A DNA stretch of 60,833 nucleotides from positions 1 through 60,833 of the forward strand of contig DATIKJ010000041.1 in NCBI GenBank assembly GCA_035477615.1, written 5' to 3'. Source of the DNA: UBA2277 sp035477615. Its GTDB lineage: Bacteria > Patescibacteriota > Microgenomatia > UBA1400 > MFAQ01. Made by a program: the position numbers and the translations under genes. Positions 16,627 through 24,674 of this stretch are shown here, one piece after another. The first letter of the stretch is position 1, and every line of letters starts with the position of its first letter. The notes beneath the pieces are model-generated. The model was not told where the DNA came from, did not search any database, and was given only the letters and a program-made list of their open reading frames with translations.

Positions 16627-17358
16627 TTATTTGTATGACTTTTCTGACATGTGATTTCCTGCTTCCAAGAGACTTTCAAAAGTACCTGCATCTTGCCAGT
16701 AACTATCAAAGACACAGGCTTTTAACTCTCCCATTTTCCAGTAAGTGTTGTTGACGCTTGGTTCACCGCTAATTTCTAGCTCTCCACGTTTTGAGGGTTT
16801 GAGATTTTTGGCTATCTCGACAACTCGATGGTCGTAGGTATAGATACCAACAGAGACATACATTGATTTTGGTTTCTCAGGTTTTTCTTCAATGGATAGT
16901 ATGGTGCCGTCTTCTTTCATCTCGATAACGCCAAGTCTTTTGACATCATTTATGTTGTCGAGTTTTTTGCAGTAGATTTGACCGCCTTTTTTGAATGACT
17001 TAATTTCTTTACTGAAATCGTGGTCAAAAATATTGTCACCCAAAATCATGGTGACATCGTCTCCATCGATAAAGTCTTCGGCGAGAATAAAGGCTTGAGC
17101 TAAACCGTTTGGCTCTTTTTGAATCACATAGCTAAATCGGGCGCCAAACTCTTCACCAGTACCGAGTAGATTCAAGAATAGGCCTGAGTTTTCTGGGGCA
17201 AGGATAATGAGAATATCCTTGATACCAGCTTTTATCAAGGTTTCAATTGGATAGTAGATCATGGGCTTGTCGTAAACAGGAAGAAGTTGTTTACTAATAA
17301 CCCAGGTAAGTGGTCTGAGTCTGGTTGCGCGTCCACCGGCTAGAATGATTCCTTTCAT
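16627..17358 (-). CDS. rmlA: glucose-1-phosphate thymidylyltransferase
   Basis: 243 residues beginning MKGIILAGGRATRLRPLT, the nucleotidyltransferase glycine-rich loop, then QLLPVYDKPMIYYP, LGDNIF (metal-binding Asp) and IEEKPEKPKS. It makes dTDP-glucose from dTTP and glucose-1-phosphate. It is about 45 residues shorter than the enterobacterial RmlA, ending after the EAGNHM helix. This is the short bacterial/archaeal type, which lacks the allosteric C-terminal part. It is first in the operon behind a leaderless-type -10. Confidence 0.92.
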   Translation of the reverse strand: MKGIILAGGRATRLRPLTWVISKQLLPVYDKPMIYYPIETLIKAGIKDILIILAPENSGLFLNLLGTGEEFGARFSYVIQKEPNGLAQAFILAEDFIDGDDVTMILGDNIFDHDFSKEIKSFKKGGQIYCKKLDNINDVKRLGVIEMKEDGTILSIEEKPEKPKSMYVSVGIYTYDHRVVEIAKNLKPSKRGELEISGEPSVNNTYWKMGELKACVFDSYWQDAGTFESLLEAGNHMSEKSYK

Positions 17359-17366
17359 ATTTTGCT

Positions 17367-17372
17367 ATTATA
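17367..17372 (-). promoter_or_regulatory. -10 box of the rmlABD operon
   Basis: TATAAT on the minus strand, with 8 bases between it and the rmlA ATG at 17358. The message would have almost no leader. No convincing -35 is seen. Confidence 0.5.
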
Positions 17373-17389
17373 CAACTGATAATAAATTG

Positions 17390-17644
17390 CTATTTCAACA
17401 AGCCTATAACTATTATACACCCGAGGAGGGCAAAAAGCACATATTCGAGCACTATTTGTGCCTGGAGTGTCTTTTCCTTTAAGTGGTGAAAAACGCCCCA
17501 TACTATATATAGTATAGATAAACTTATAATAGTAATCTGCTGATAGAACTTGTTGCCGTTGAAGAATAGAATAAGCAGAATAGCCACAGAAACGAGAATG
17601 GTGAGAATGAGGTAGCCGACGATATTTTTGAGAGGTTTTTTCAT
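17390..17644 (-). CDS. unrecognised small three-helix membrane protein
   Basis: 84 residues from the ATG at 17644. A longer in-frame reading to 17809 lies inside the CAP gene and looks unlike protein, so it is rejected. Three hydrophobic segments fill the protein (NIVGYLILTILVS, ITIISLSILYIVWG, VLEYVLFALLGCIIVIG). The ATG overlaps the stop codon of the CAP-domain gene as ATGA, so the two are translationally coupled and the protein may partner the CAP-domain membrane protein. Confidence 0.65.
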   Translation of the reverse strand: MKKPLKNIVGYLILTILVSVAILLILFFNGNKFYQQITIISLSILYIVWGVFHHLKEKTLQAQIVLEYVLFALLGCIIVIGLLK

Positions 17645-18483
17645 AAGACGATTCCCTGACGAATGATAATCAGAATAATTGCTAACCCAGCAAAGTAGGT
17701 AATGTGTGCCCAGGTTTTTCCAGAGATACGAACAATATTGTAGCGAAGTACAAATATCCAGTCGATACTGAGAACAAAAAGGATAAGAACAACAAAGGCG
17801 AGTGACCAAGCTCGAGATAGATCTAAGGGAGAGAGACCGGAAGAAGGAATGTGTTTGGGAAGAGTTTCTTCAGCGTAGGCTGTTTTAGTAATGTTGGTAG
17901 AAGCAATTTTGGCGACAGTATTTTTGGTGGAACCAAACATCTGAACCACTAAAGTGGTCTCGACACCGTTGATGTAGCCATCGAGGACAGCGACACCAAT
18001 ATCATGGTAACGATCATCAAGAAGATTTTGACGGTGAGTGGGTGAAGCCATCCAGGCCTTGACAACGTCGCTTGGGTTACTGAAGTCTCGAGCAAGATTT
18101 TCTCCAGCATGTTGGTATTGGTAGCCACTATGGGTGACAAAGTACCAAGGTTCGGTGCCTGTAGGAGAGATATGTGCCCAGTAGTTGTTTTCGAACATGT
18201 CAGTGGCTTTGGCAAGCGCAGCTTGATTGAGCTCCGAGTTTGTTTTGACGATGGTGACGCCTGCATTGAGACGCTCTTTGTTGGTCAGCTCGATAACTTT
18301 ATCTGGATCAATTTGAGAAGCATAGCCTAAGACGCCAGGGCGAAGACCAATAGTGATGTCGACGATTGAGCGACCCATGATAAAAAGACCAATAAGAATA
18401 ACGATAGATCGAGGCCAAAGTACTTTGGCTTTATGGTTGTTGTGGGGATGGGGTGCGAAAAGAGTAATAAATGGATGCGCCAT
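17641..18483 (-). CDS. CAP-domain (SCP/PR1-like) polytopic membrane protein
   Basis: 280 residues: one helix near 25-45, an external CAP domain (about 62-185) and three helices at the C-terminus. CAP signatures are visible: LTNKERLNAG, WAHISPTG (His), YQHAGENLA (Glu), ASPTHRQNLLD (His) and YHDIGVAV. In bacteria the family is secreted or wall-facing, with proposed lipid-binding or protease-like roles. Here it is tethered with helices on both sides. It is coupled to the following 84-aa membrane protein by an ATGA overlap. Confidence 0.85.
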   Translation of the reverse strand: MAHPFITLFAPHPHNNHKAKVLWPRSIVILIGLFIMGRSIVDITIGLRPGVLGYASQIDPDKVIELTNKERLNAGVTIVKTNSELNQAALAKATDMFENNYWAHISPTGTEPWYFVTHSGYQYQHAGENLARDFSNPSDVVKAWMASPTHRQNLLDDRYHDIGVAVLDGYINGVETTLVVQMFGSTKNTVAKIASTNITKTAYAEETLPKHIPSSGLSPLDLSRAWSLAFVVLILFVLSIDWIFVLRYNIVRISGKTWAHITYFAGLAIILIIIRQGIVL

Positions 18484-18507
18484 AACTTACTTCATTATGT
18501 CACAGCT

Positions 18508-21500
18508 TTATTTCTTTTTAAACACGTGGCGAAGGCCAAAGTAGAGAGGTAACACTAATAGAAGTAATAACCACCAGTAATTATTATTTTCTACTGATTC
18601 TCCTAGAACACTAGGTGTTGGTTCGGATACTGTTGAAGGAGTATCTGTGTTTGCTCCTTGTACTTCTGGAGAGAAGCCTTCTGCAGGTGTGCCTTCTGCC
18701 ACTCCTGGGGCTCCTATGATGTTACCTGTACTAACTTCGTTGCTTTCAGCACCTTGATTTTGAGCTTCATCAACTGCTTTAACTATAAAGTAATAATTAC
18801 CAGCTCCTAGACCTCTAACAGTGTAAGAGGTAGTATTGCCAACCCTGGCTCCAAAAAGGCGACTGCCTGGAACATTACCATACCAGACAATGTAGTCTTT
18901 AGCATCTGATACAGATGTCCAAGATAATGTAGCTGTACCTATTCCGGTACCAGTAAGGGTTAGAGTGGGGGCTGCTGGGCCAGTTCTGTCGACATTAAGT
19001 TCAATTGTGGTTTCTTTGCTATGACCTGCAGTATCAAAAGCTTTGACACTAACAGTCCAACGTCCTTCAACTAGTTGATCAATTTCTTTTTCTCGAATAT
19101 TAGAACCGACAGTAACGGTGTGGTCTTGAGATGAAGTACCACCATTGAGATACCAACGAATTTCATATTTATCAATTCCCGTATTGTCTTTAGCTTCTTC
19201 CCATTTGATTTTTGAAGTTGTACCACTGGTTGGATTTGGGTCAGCAGTTACATTTTGGGGGGCAAGATTTAGTTCTGTTTCATCCCAGCGGATGTTTTTT
19301 ATTCCTGTATCAGAGACATTACCTGCTTTATCCCAAGCGCGGTAATAGAGTACTTGTGCGCCTTCAGATGCTGGTTTAAATGGATTGGTGTACTCAGTCC
19401 AGCTCTCTTCTGCTTTGCCATTCCACTGATACTCAATCTTTTGGAAGTTTGTATCAGTAGAGGTAAGAGTAATTTCCGGTTGAGTTTTGTACCAACCATT
19501 ATCTGCATCTGGATCTATCGGATTAATGGAAATAGATACTTCTGGAATGGTTTTGTCAAAAATAACTGTAATGGTATAAGTATTTTCTTGGTTGCCGGCA
19601 TTGTCTATTGCGTGAGATTTGATAGTATAGCTATCCTCTAGGGGTGAAGTAAGTCCGCTGTATTCCCATTCTCCTGATTCATAGATAGTGTCAAGTAAGT
19701 ATTCTGACTCACTTTCTACAAATGACTCTCCATTAAAGTAAAGACCACTTGAGTTTTGGATGGATATTTTTACACTGCTTACCTGACTGAGGTTGTCTGT
19801 TGCTGTACCAGCAATTGACCCGGTCCATTCATTGGTAAAAATTGTACTACCTGAACCGGGATTTTCAGGAGCAGTGATAATACTTTCTGGATCAGTAGTG
19901 TCAATTTTTACTGTGCCAGCATTTTTTTCTGACTCGATATTTCCTGCAAGGTCGGTGGAGTAGTAACTTATATCATATTGACCTTCGATAGAGAGAGTAA
20001 GTGAGTTTCCTTCAGTCATTTCTCCGTCGTTTATTGAGTAGTAGGTTTTGTCGCAACCACTATTTCCGGTGTCAAGACAGGTGAAAGTTAGAGTTACTGG
20101 AGTGTTGTGCCATAAGGAATCAATCCCAGAAACGGATGTTGTGGGAGCAGAGTTGTCGATAATTAGTTCCCTCGACTCACTCCAGTCGCTCCAGTTGTTG
20201 GCGATGTCTTTAGCGCGAACTCTCCACCAAAAGTGGCTATTTGGTTGACCAGCACCAACAGATTTTGTTGTACCTGTAAAATTAGCAGAGTACTTGACAC
20301 TTGTACAGTTTCCACTACCAGCATCGTAATTACAACTTTGATACTCGTATAAAACAGCGTCTGCAACCGATTCCCATTTTTGAGAGAAAGCAACTCCTTT
20401 AGTTTTAAATCCATCTTCTGGAGCATCTAGTTTGGGTGCTAAAGGTTTTTCGGAGTCGAACTTGTATGTACCGTTCCAAGTTGACTCGTTACCAGCATTG
20501 TCTTTTGCATAAAGATAGAGTACATGACTACCCTGGAGAGGGTTGATAGTCTGTCCATTTTGAAAATCTGTACCGACTGTTTCTGAGGCAGCGGAGTCCC
20601 AGTTATATTTGGCGACACTAAGCATTGAACCACCGGTGTCGGACACAGAAAGAGTAATGTCAAAATTTACATTTTTCCAGCTACTCGAGGCATTATCGGC
20701 ATTCACGACAGGAACCTTCTTATCTATATTGGAAATGACAACTGTTTTTGAGCTAGAGTTACTGGCTGCATCTGTAGCAATGAAAGTAAACTCATCGTTT
20801 GACGTAAACAGATAAGAGGAAAAATTAAGAGTACCTTCGTTGACTGATGCTGTTACGTTTATGTTTTGATTTGTCCAACTTGTATTGTAAGGATCGATTG
20901 TGATAATGGGAGCAACGGTATCTATAGTGACCTTTTCTGCTTCACTCCAAGCACTCTGATTACCAACTTTATCTTCGGCTCTGACTTGCCAGTAATACAC
21001 CCCGTCGTTGGTATGACCTGCCTGAAGTTGCGAAGGTGTTACCCAAAGACCCAACAAGTTTGGATAGACAGTGGTACAAGTATTTATATCACTGGCGTTT
21101 GTGCAATGATAATGAACTATGTAGCGATAACCTGCCACACCACTACCTCCGATATCAGTTGAGTCTTCCCATTGCATAAGTGGGGTGTTGTCGTTGGTTA
21201 TGATTCCATCAATTGGCCATGTTAGTATCGGTACAGATGGCCCACTCCAATCAACAATAAATTTACAACTATTGTCTATATTTTTATCTCCACCAGACCA
21301 TAAAGATGCGTTGCCTGCTTCATCAACTGCTCTTATCTGCACTCCATAAATTCCCTCTCTTGGGATTGTCCACCAAGAAGCATTGAAATAATTGGTAGTG
21401 AAATTTCTAATTTGACCTGTACTACCATCGGCGTTGAAAGAAACATATTCATAATGATCAAAATCTGATTCGGTATTTGCTGACCAATAAACGTCTAGGT

Positions 21501-23376
21501 GTTTGGTTGAGGTATAAGAACCACAAGAGACATCTCTATTGTTATCGGTATCCTTGAAAAATATTCCTGTGGGTATTGATGGGGCTGTATTATCAACAAC
21601 TATTTTGATTCTTGGATCATCAAGATAATTTGGTTTTCCACGATTGCCAAGGGTATCTATTGCGCCAAGTATTAACCAGTAAGTACCATCACCACCAAAC
21701 TGGGTAGTGTCTAGTAAAGGAGTAATTATTGAGTTATCTAAATCGGATGTTTGAGAGGTAACTTGGTTATAAATATATCCACATTTTCCATAACCCTGAT
21801 TTGTACTGTCTGCTAACGAGTTACCACAAGTATGGCTGTCGGCACTACCATCTTTGATAATTCTGAAATGATAATTCTTTAAATTTGGATCAGATAAGGA
21901 AGCATAAACGTCGATCAATCCACTATATCTTTTGTTATCGATTGGACCAGTATTAAAGTTTCCATTGCCATTGCCGATTGATATTACCGGAGAAGTTGTG
22001 TCTAGAGAAACATTCCAGATTTCACTCCACGATCCAGGTTGATTATCAGAGTTTATTGTGCGAACTTGCCAGTACCATTTTCCATCCGATGTTAAGGTAG
22101 TAGGAAAGCTGTTGGTTGATAAGGTTCCGGATGAAATTAGGCCTTCTGAAAGAACTCCATCTACCTCTGCTGGGTTTTTAGACATCTGGAGCTCGTATCT
22201 TACCAAGCGTGAATCAGCAACAGAGTTCCAGGTGAAATTTACATTTTTATTTGAGGTTGTTAAATTATTTGGTTGGCCATTTGTTGGAGCTGGAAGAGTA
22301 TATGAAATATTTAGAGCAACATAGTCATGACGAGTCTTAATTAGAGGTGAGTACCATGGACCTCTACCGCGCATATAAAAACGTATTTTGAAGATATTTT
22401 CACCATATGGTACTAACTCTGGAGAAACTGGGATTATTATTGTTTTGTCGGTATTTGGATCATCAATTTTCAAGTCGTCATAATCAGCAATTATCTGATC
22501 AAAATTTATTCCATTCCATACGCGAATTTGCGAATCACGTGATGAACCAGATTTAAATTCGTCACGTTGATATTCAAAAATGATGCTTGCATTGGTAATC
22601 TTTGCACCAACAGGAATATTGGTATTTAATACAAATTCAATATATTGGTTTTTTTGAAAATCTGTATTCCAAGAGATAGGCCAGTTGCTATCTGATTGAT
22701 AGTAGACGTTATTACTTGATTTGAGCTCGTTAGTGTCTGACGTATTGAGCAAGTGACTCCAAAAAGTTGTGTCTATTCCACTCGTGACAACAAAAATAGT
22801 GAAGTGATTTATATTGGAAATAACAACTTCATTTTCAGTGGTGGAAACTCCACCAGAAGTGACAAAGTTTTGACCATCTTCGGAGTACTTGACTTCAATT
22901 TCGTCGGTTTCTGGTTTGGGTAAGGTGAGGTTGTATTGGAATGTGCCATCTGTCATGCTGGAGGTAATATCATAAGCAGTTTCCGAGACAGCACCAGACT
23001 CGATAATTTGTTCTGGAGTTAGAGTAATTTCTTTTATGGTTAGACTACCTGATGGTCCGGTGATTTCGGTGAAAGTGACTGTTGCCTTACCGTCTTTTGA
23101 TGTATAAGTATTTCCAATAGAAACATTTTCGAAGACTATTGTTTTGTCATCAACAACTGGAGTAGTATCAGTTGGAATTTCTGGAGAAATTTCTGATAAT
23201 TGGATTACTGCACTTTCGCTCGCAATAACTGGTGTTTCGGCCACAGTACCAGAATCGGAAGCAACTTCATCTACGGCATAAGCTGGGAGAACGAGAGAAA
23301 AGGAGAGAAAGGATTGTAAAACAAGAGAAAAACAACTAATAATGGCAGTTATTTTTTTTAAGCTAAAAAGCTTCAT
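18508..23376 (-). CDS. giant modular cell-surface protein with Ig-like/FN3-like repeats
   Basis: 1622 residues. A signal peptide (about 1-35, AYAV-like cleavage) is followed by a region ending near 200, a jelly-roll-like region at about 200-345 (FWSHLLNTSD to IFKIRFYMRG), then about ten beta-sandwich modules. These carry the recurring phrases W-x-VRA-x-D-x-xGN-x-S-x-WSE and DTTxPxI, typical of FN3 and bacterial Ig-like domains. The C-terminus has VLGES (1590-1594), one helix (about 1601-1616) and RHVFKKK. It is probably an adhesin or surface layer component. Neither a catalytic domain nor LPxTG is seen. Expression has its own promoter and a terminator-bearing leader. Confidence 0.85.
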   Translation of the reverse strand: MKLFSLKKITAIISCFSLVLQSFLSFSLVLPAYAVDEVASDSGTVAETPVIASESAVIQLSEISPEIPTDTTPVVDDKTIVFENVSIGNTYTSKDGKATVTFTEITGPSGSLTIKEITLTPEQIIESGAVSETAYDITSSMTDGTFQYNLTLPKPETDEIEVKYSEDGQNFVTSGGVSTTENEVVISNINHFTIFVVTSGIDTTFWSHLLNTSDTNELKSSNNVYYQSDSNWPISWNTDFQKNQYIEFVLNTNIPVGAKITNASIIFEYQRDEFKSGSSRDSQIRVWNGINFDQIIADYDDLKIDDPNTDKTIIIPVSPELVPYGENIFKIRFYMRGRGPWYSPLIKTRHDYVALNISYTLPAPTNGQPNNLTTSNKNVNFTWNSVADSRLVRYELQMSKNPAEVDGVLSEGLISSGTLSTNSFPTTLTSDGKWYWQVRTINSDNQPGSWSEIWNVSLDTTSPVISIGNGNGNFNTGPIDNKRYSGLIDVYASLSDPNLKNYHFRIIKDGSADSHTCGNSLADSTNQGYGKCGYIYNQVTSQTSDLDNSIITPLLDTTQFGGDGTYWLILGAIDTLGNRGKPNYLDDPRIKIVVDNTAPSIPTGIFFKDTDNNRDVSCGSYTSTKHLDVYWSANTESDFDHYEYVSFNADGSTGQIRNFTTNYFNASWWTIPREGIYGVQIRAVDEAGNASLWSGGDKNIDNSCKFIVDWSGPSVPILTWPIDGIITNDNTPLMQWEDSTDIGGSGVAGYRYIVHYHCTNASDINTCTTVYPNLLGLWVTPSQLQAGHTNDGVYYWQVRAEDKVGNQSAWSEAEKVTIDTVAPIITIDPYNTSWTNQNINVTASVNEGTLNFSSYLFTSNDEFTFIATDAASNSSSKTVVISNIDKKVPVVNADNASSSWKNVNFDITLSVSDTGGSMLSVAKYNWDSAASETVGTDFQNGQTINPLQGSHVLYLYAKDNAGNESTWNGTYKFDSEKPLAPKLDAPEDGFKTKGVAFSQKWESVADAVLYEYQSCNYDAGSGNCTSVKYSANFTGTTKSVGAGQPNSHFWWRVRAKDIANNWSDWSESRELIIDNSAPTTSVSGIDSLWHNTPVTLTFTCLDTGNSGCDKTYYSINDGEMTEGNSLTLSIEGQYDISYYSTDLAGNIESEKNAGTVKIDTTDPESIITAPENPGSGSTIFTNEWTGSIAGTATDNLSQVSSVKISIQNSSGLYFNGESFVESESEYLLDTIYESGEWEYSGLTSPLEDSYTIKSHAIDNAGNQENTYTITVIFDKTIPEVSISINPIDPDADNGWYKTQPEITLTSTDTNFQKIEYQWNGKAEESWTEYTNPFKPASEGAQVLYYRAWDKAGNVSDTGIKNIRWDETELNLAPQNVTADPNPTSGTTSKIKWEEAKDNTGIDKYEIRWYLNGGTSSQDHTVTVGSNIREKEIDQLVEGRWTVSVKAFDTAGHSKETTIELNVDRTGPAAPTLTLTGTGIGTATLSWTSVSDAKDYIVWYGNVPGSRLFGARVGNTTSYTVRGLGAGNYYFIVKAVDEAQNQGAESNEVSTGNIIGAPGVAEGTPAEGFSPEVQGANTDTPSTVSEPTPSVLGESVENNNYWWLLLLLVLPLYFGLRHVFKKK

Positions 23377-23386
23377 TATTTTTACG

Positions 23387-23413
23387 AAAAAACCGATCTA
23401 ATTAGACCGGTTT
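23387..23413 (-). terminator. intrinsic terminator 10 bases before the start codon of the 1622-aa protein gene
   Basis: Minus-strand RNA: AAACCG, then TCTAATTAGA-type arms with one G.U pair, then CGGTTT, running directly into a U-tract (six T in all) before CGTAAAAATA and the ATG. It is a nearly perfect 24-base palindrome (23390-23413). It lies downstream of the promoter at 23479-23506 and so acts on that transcript as well as on read-through from tsaB. Confidence 0.75.
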
Positions 23414-23473
23414 CACTATTAGCTCACCACGACCCAAGTGACCACATGAAGATCGTGGATCAAAGCCCTCTAG
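23387..23473 (-). ncRNA. candidate cis-regulatory leader RNA (attenuator or riboswitch)
   Basis: The predicted transcript from about 23472 to the ATG at 23376 contains a first hairpin closed by CCACGA/TCGTGG (23427-23458), a short purine-rich linker, and the terminator hairpin at 23387-23413. A folded element followed by a terminator and then the start codon is the usual plan of transcription-attenuating leaders. The c-di-GMP, fluoride and THF riboswitch consensus motifs that I know were looked for and not found. Function is inferred from architecture only. Confidence 0.45.
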
Positions 23474-23478
23474 GCTGT

Positions 23479-23506
23479 ATTGTACCCCCACCTTAACATT
23501 TGTCAA
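23479..23506 (-). promoter_or_regulatory. sigma70-type promoter of the 1622-aa protein gene
   Basis: TTGACA (23501-23506), a 16-base spacer and TACAAT (23479-23484) on the minus strand. The -35 lies inside the last codons of tsaB. This is one of the best promoters in the window. It predicts a leader of about 95 bases. Confidence 0.75.
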
Positions 23507-23828
23507 CTATCTTACTATTTGTAATTGAAGGAGGTGAAGAGTAGATAGGTTCGACAGGAGTGAAGGAGCCGTTTATCTTAATATCTAGGGCATAGGAAAG
23601 GGCATTGCCGATGGCCACGCCGACACGAGTACCAGTAAAAGAGCCTGGACCGGGATTGACTTCGAGGCTATCAATATCCTCTTGCTGGACATTTTCGACT
23701 TCCAGACAATGAATTAAAAAGCCTAAAACATCTTGGTCTCTAGGGCTTTCGACGTGCCTTATAAACTCTTTGTCGTCGATTCTAACAACGGCCTTGGTAT
23801 TATCGGTGGAGTCTATGTAGATGCGCAT
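23493..23828 (-). CDS. tsaB: TsaB-like protein, N-terminal domain only
   Basis: 111 residues from the ATG at 23828. An in-frame extension to 23885 runs through a repeat element and is rejected. It starts MRIYIDST and contains LEVNPGPGSFTGTRVG, the TsaB signature, matching the first ASKHA lobe. TsaB dimerises with TsaD for the N6-threonylcarbamoyl-adenosine (t6A37) modification of tRNA. The full protein is usually about 220-230 residues; the second lobe is absent here, ending at SKIVDKC. The neighbouring tsaE supports the call. Short TsaB forms could still carry the TsaD-contacting surface. Confidence 0.85.
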   Translation of the reverse strand: MRIYIDSTDNTKAVVRIDDKEFIRHVESPRDQDVLGFLIHCLEVENVQQEDIDSLEVNPGPGSFTGTRVGVAIGNALSYALDIKINGSFTPVEPIYSSPPSITNSKIVDKC

Positions 23829-23837
23829 ATGGGTTCT

Positions 23838-23843
23838 ATTATA
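23838..23843 (-). promoter_or_regulatory. -10 box of tsaB, leaderless type
   Basis: TATAAT on the minus strand, 9 bases before the ATG at 23828. It lies between the start codon and a REP-like repeat. Confidence 0.4.
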
Positions 23844-23844
23844 T

Positions 23845-23886
23845 GAGATTGCCGCGTCGCGTGAGTACACTCCTCGCAATGACAAT
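23845..23886. repeat. REP-like palindromic repeat, copy 1
   Basis: Read on the plus strand, GATTGCC-rCGTCGC ... CTCGCAATgAC closes with ATTGC/GCAAT arms. It resembles the widespread ATTGCGAGGAGC...GCGACGcGGCAAT family of bacterial palindromic repeats. It fills the gap between the tsaE stop (23889) and the tsaB start. A second copy is at 24797-24834. No transposase is in this window. Confidence 0.6.
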
Positions 23887-23888
23887 AG

Positions 23889-24323
23889 CTAGTGTTCAAT
23901 TATTTTGATTTCACGTTCATTTTCGCCATTAGCTTTAAAAAATATATCGTAACGCTTTTTGGGTAGATTTTCCTGAAACTTCTCTGGCCACTCGATAACC
24001 AGCAGATTTTCGGGACTAGACCAGATCTCTTCAACATCGAAGGCTTTGATATCTTCGATGGAGTTTAGACGGTAGAGATCAAGATGATAGAGAGTTTTAA
24101 TTACGGGATGATTGGTAACTGGATACTGGCGCATGATAAGAAAAGTGGGTGACACAAGGCGCTGTATCCCAAAGGCTTTACCTATTCCCTGAGAAAAAGT
24201 GGTTTTGCCAGCGGCAAGCTCTCCATACAAACAGATGGTTGTCCCCTTCTCTAGCTTTTCGACAAATTTTTGAGCTATTTGCCTGGTTTCTTCGTAGGAA
24301 GTGGAGATAAAAGTATCTTCCAT
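23889..24323 (-). CDS. tsaE: tRNA threonylcarbamoyladenosine biosynthesis ATPase
   Basis: 144 residues, normal TsaE length. It opens with ISTSYEETRQIA, then YGELAAGKTTFSQG (Walker A, GxxxxGKT), the switch-like VSPTFLIMRQY, HLDLYRL and VIEWPEKF, all typical of TsaE. It is an ATPase that drives the TsaB-TsaD t6A complex. The start overlaps the VanZ-like gene by about 49 bases; the ATG at 24323 is the natural one because ISTS directly follows it. It is transcribed ahead of tsaB. Confidence 0.93.
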   Translation of the reverse strand: MEDTFISTSYEETRQIAQKFVEKLEKGTTICLYGELAAGKTTFSQGIGKAFGIQRLVSPTFLIMRQYPVTNHPVIKTLYHLDLYRLNSIEDIKAFDVEEIWSSPENLLVIEWPEKFQENLPKKRYDIFFKANGENEREIKIIEH

Positions 24324-24664
24324 AAATCAAATTTTACAATTAATATTGATAAAATAATCATACCGATAGAGTCAATACCAACATCTCGTAGATTGCCGGT
24401 ACGACCGGGAACCAAAAGTTGATGGATTTCGTCGGTGAAAGCATAAATTATCGAGATCATAAAGGCTTGGATCGGGTTTTTGTTACCTATGGCTCTGAAC
24501 CAGAGTAAAAAAAGAATGGTGTATTCGATAATGTGAGCACTTTTTTTCATCAAAAAATCTAGAACATCGACTCTGTTTGAGGGAATATCTGGGATCGATG
24601 ACACTAAAAAGATGAGAATCATCCAGATAATTGCAGGTAGATATTTTAGATATTGGCGAAACAC
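24275..24664 (-). CDS. VanZ-like membrane protein
   Basis: About 129 residues if the GTG at 24664 is the start. An in-frame ATG at 24859 would overlap the lamin-tail gene by 185 bases and adds unprotein-like sequence, and the ATG at 24622 would cut into helix 1. Four helices are visible, with the family motifs FLVSSIPD, KSAHIIEYTILF (basic-His-x-x-Glu) and AFTDEIHQLLVPGRTG-xx-DVGID. This is the VanZ fold, linked in some bacteria to glycopeptide resistance and envelope homeostasis, though biochemical function is not established here. It overlaps tsaE downstream. Confidence 0.8.
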   Translation of the reverse strand: MFRQYLKYLPAIIWMILIFLVSSIPDIPSNRVDVLDFLMKKSAHIIEYTILFLLWFRAIGNKNPIQAFMISIIYAFTDEIHQLLVPGRTGNLRDVGIDSIGMIILSILIVKFDLWKILLSPLPTKKPGK

Positions 24665-24674
24665 AAAGGTTATT

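Noticed and set aside
17641..17809. 139-residue version of the small membrane protein
   Set aside because: The first 55 residues lie in an alternative frame of the CAP gene and look unlike protein; the ATG overlapping the CAP stop gives a compact 84-residue protein.
23400..23476. possible c-di-GMP (GEMM), fluoride or other known riboswitch in the leader
   Set aside because: The CAAAGCC-like string occurs only on the strand opposite to the transcript, and the conserved core positions of known classes were not found.
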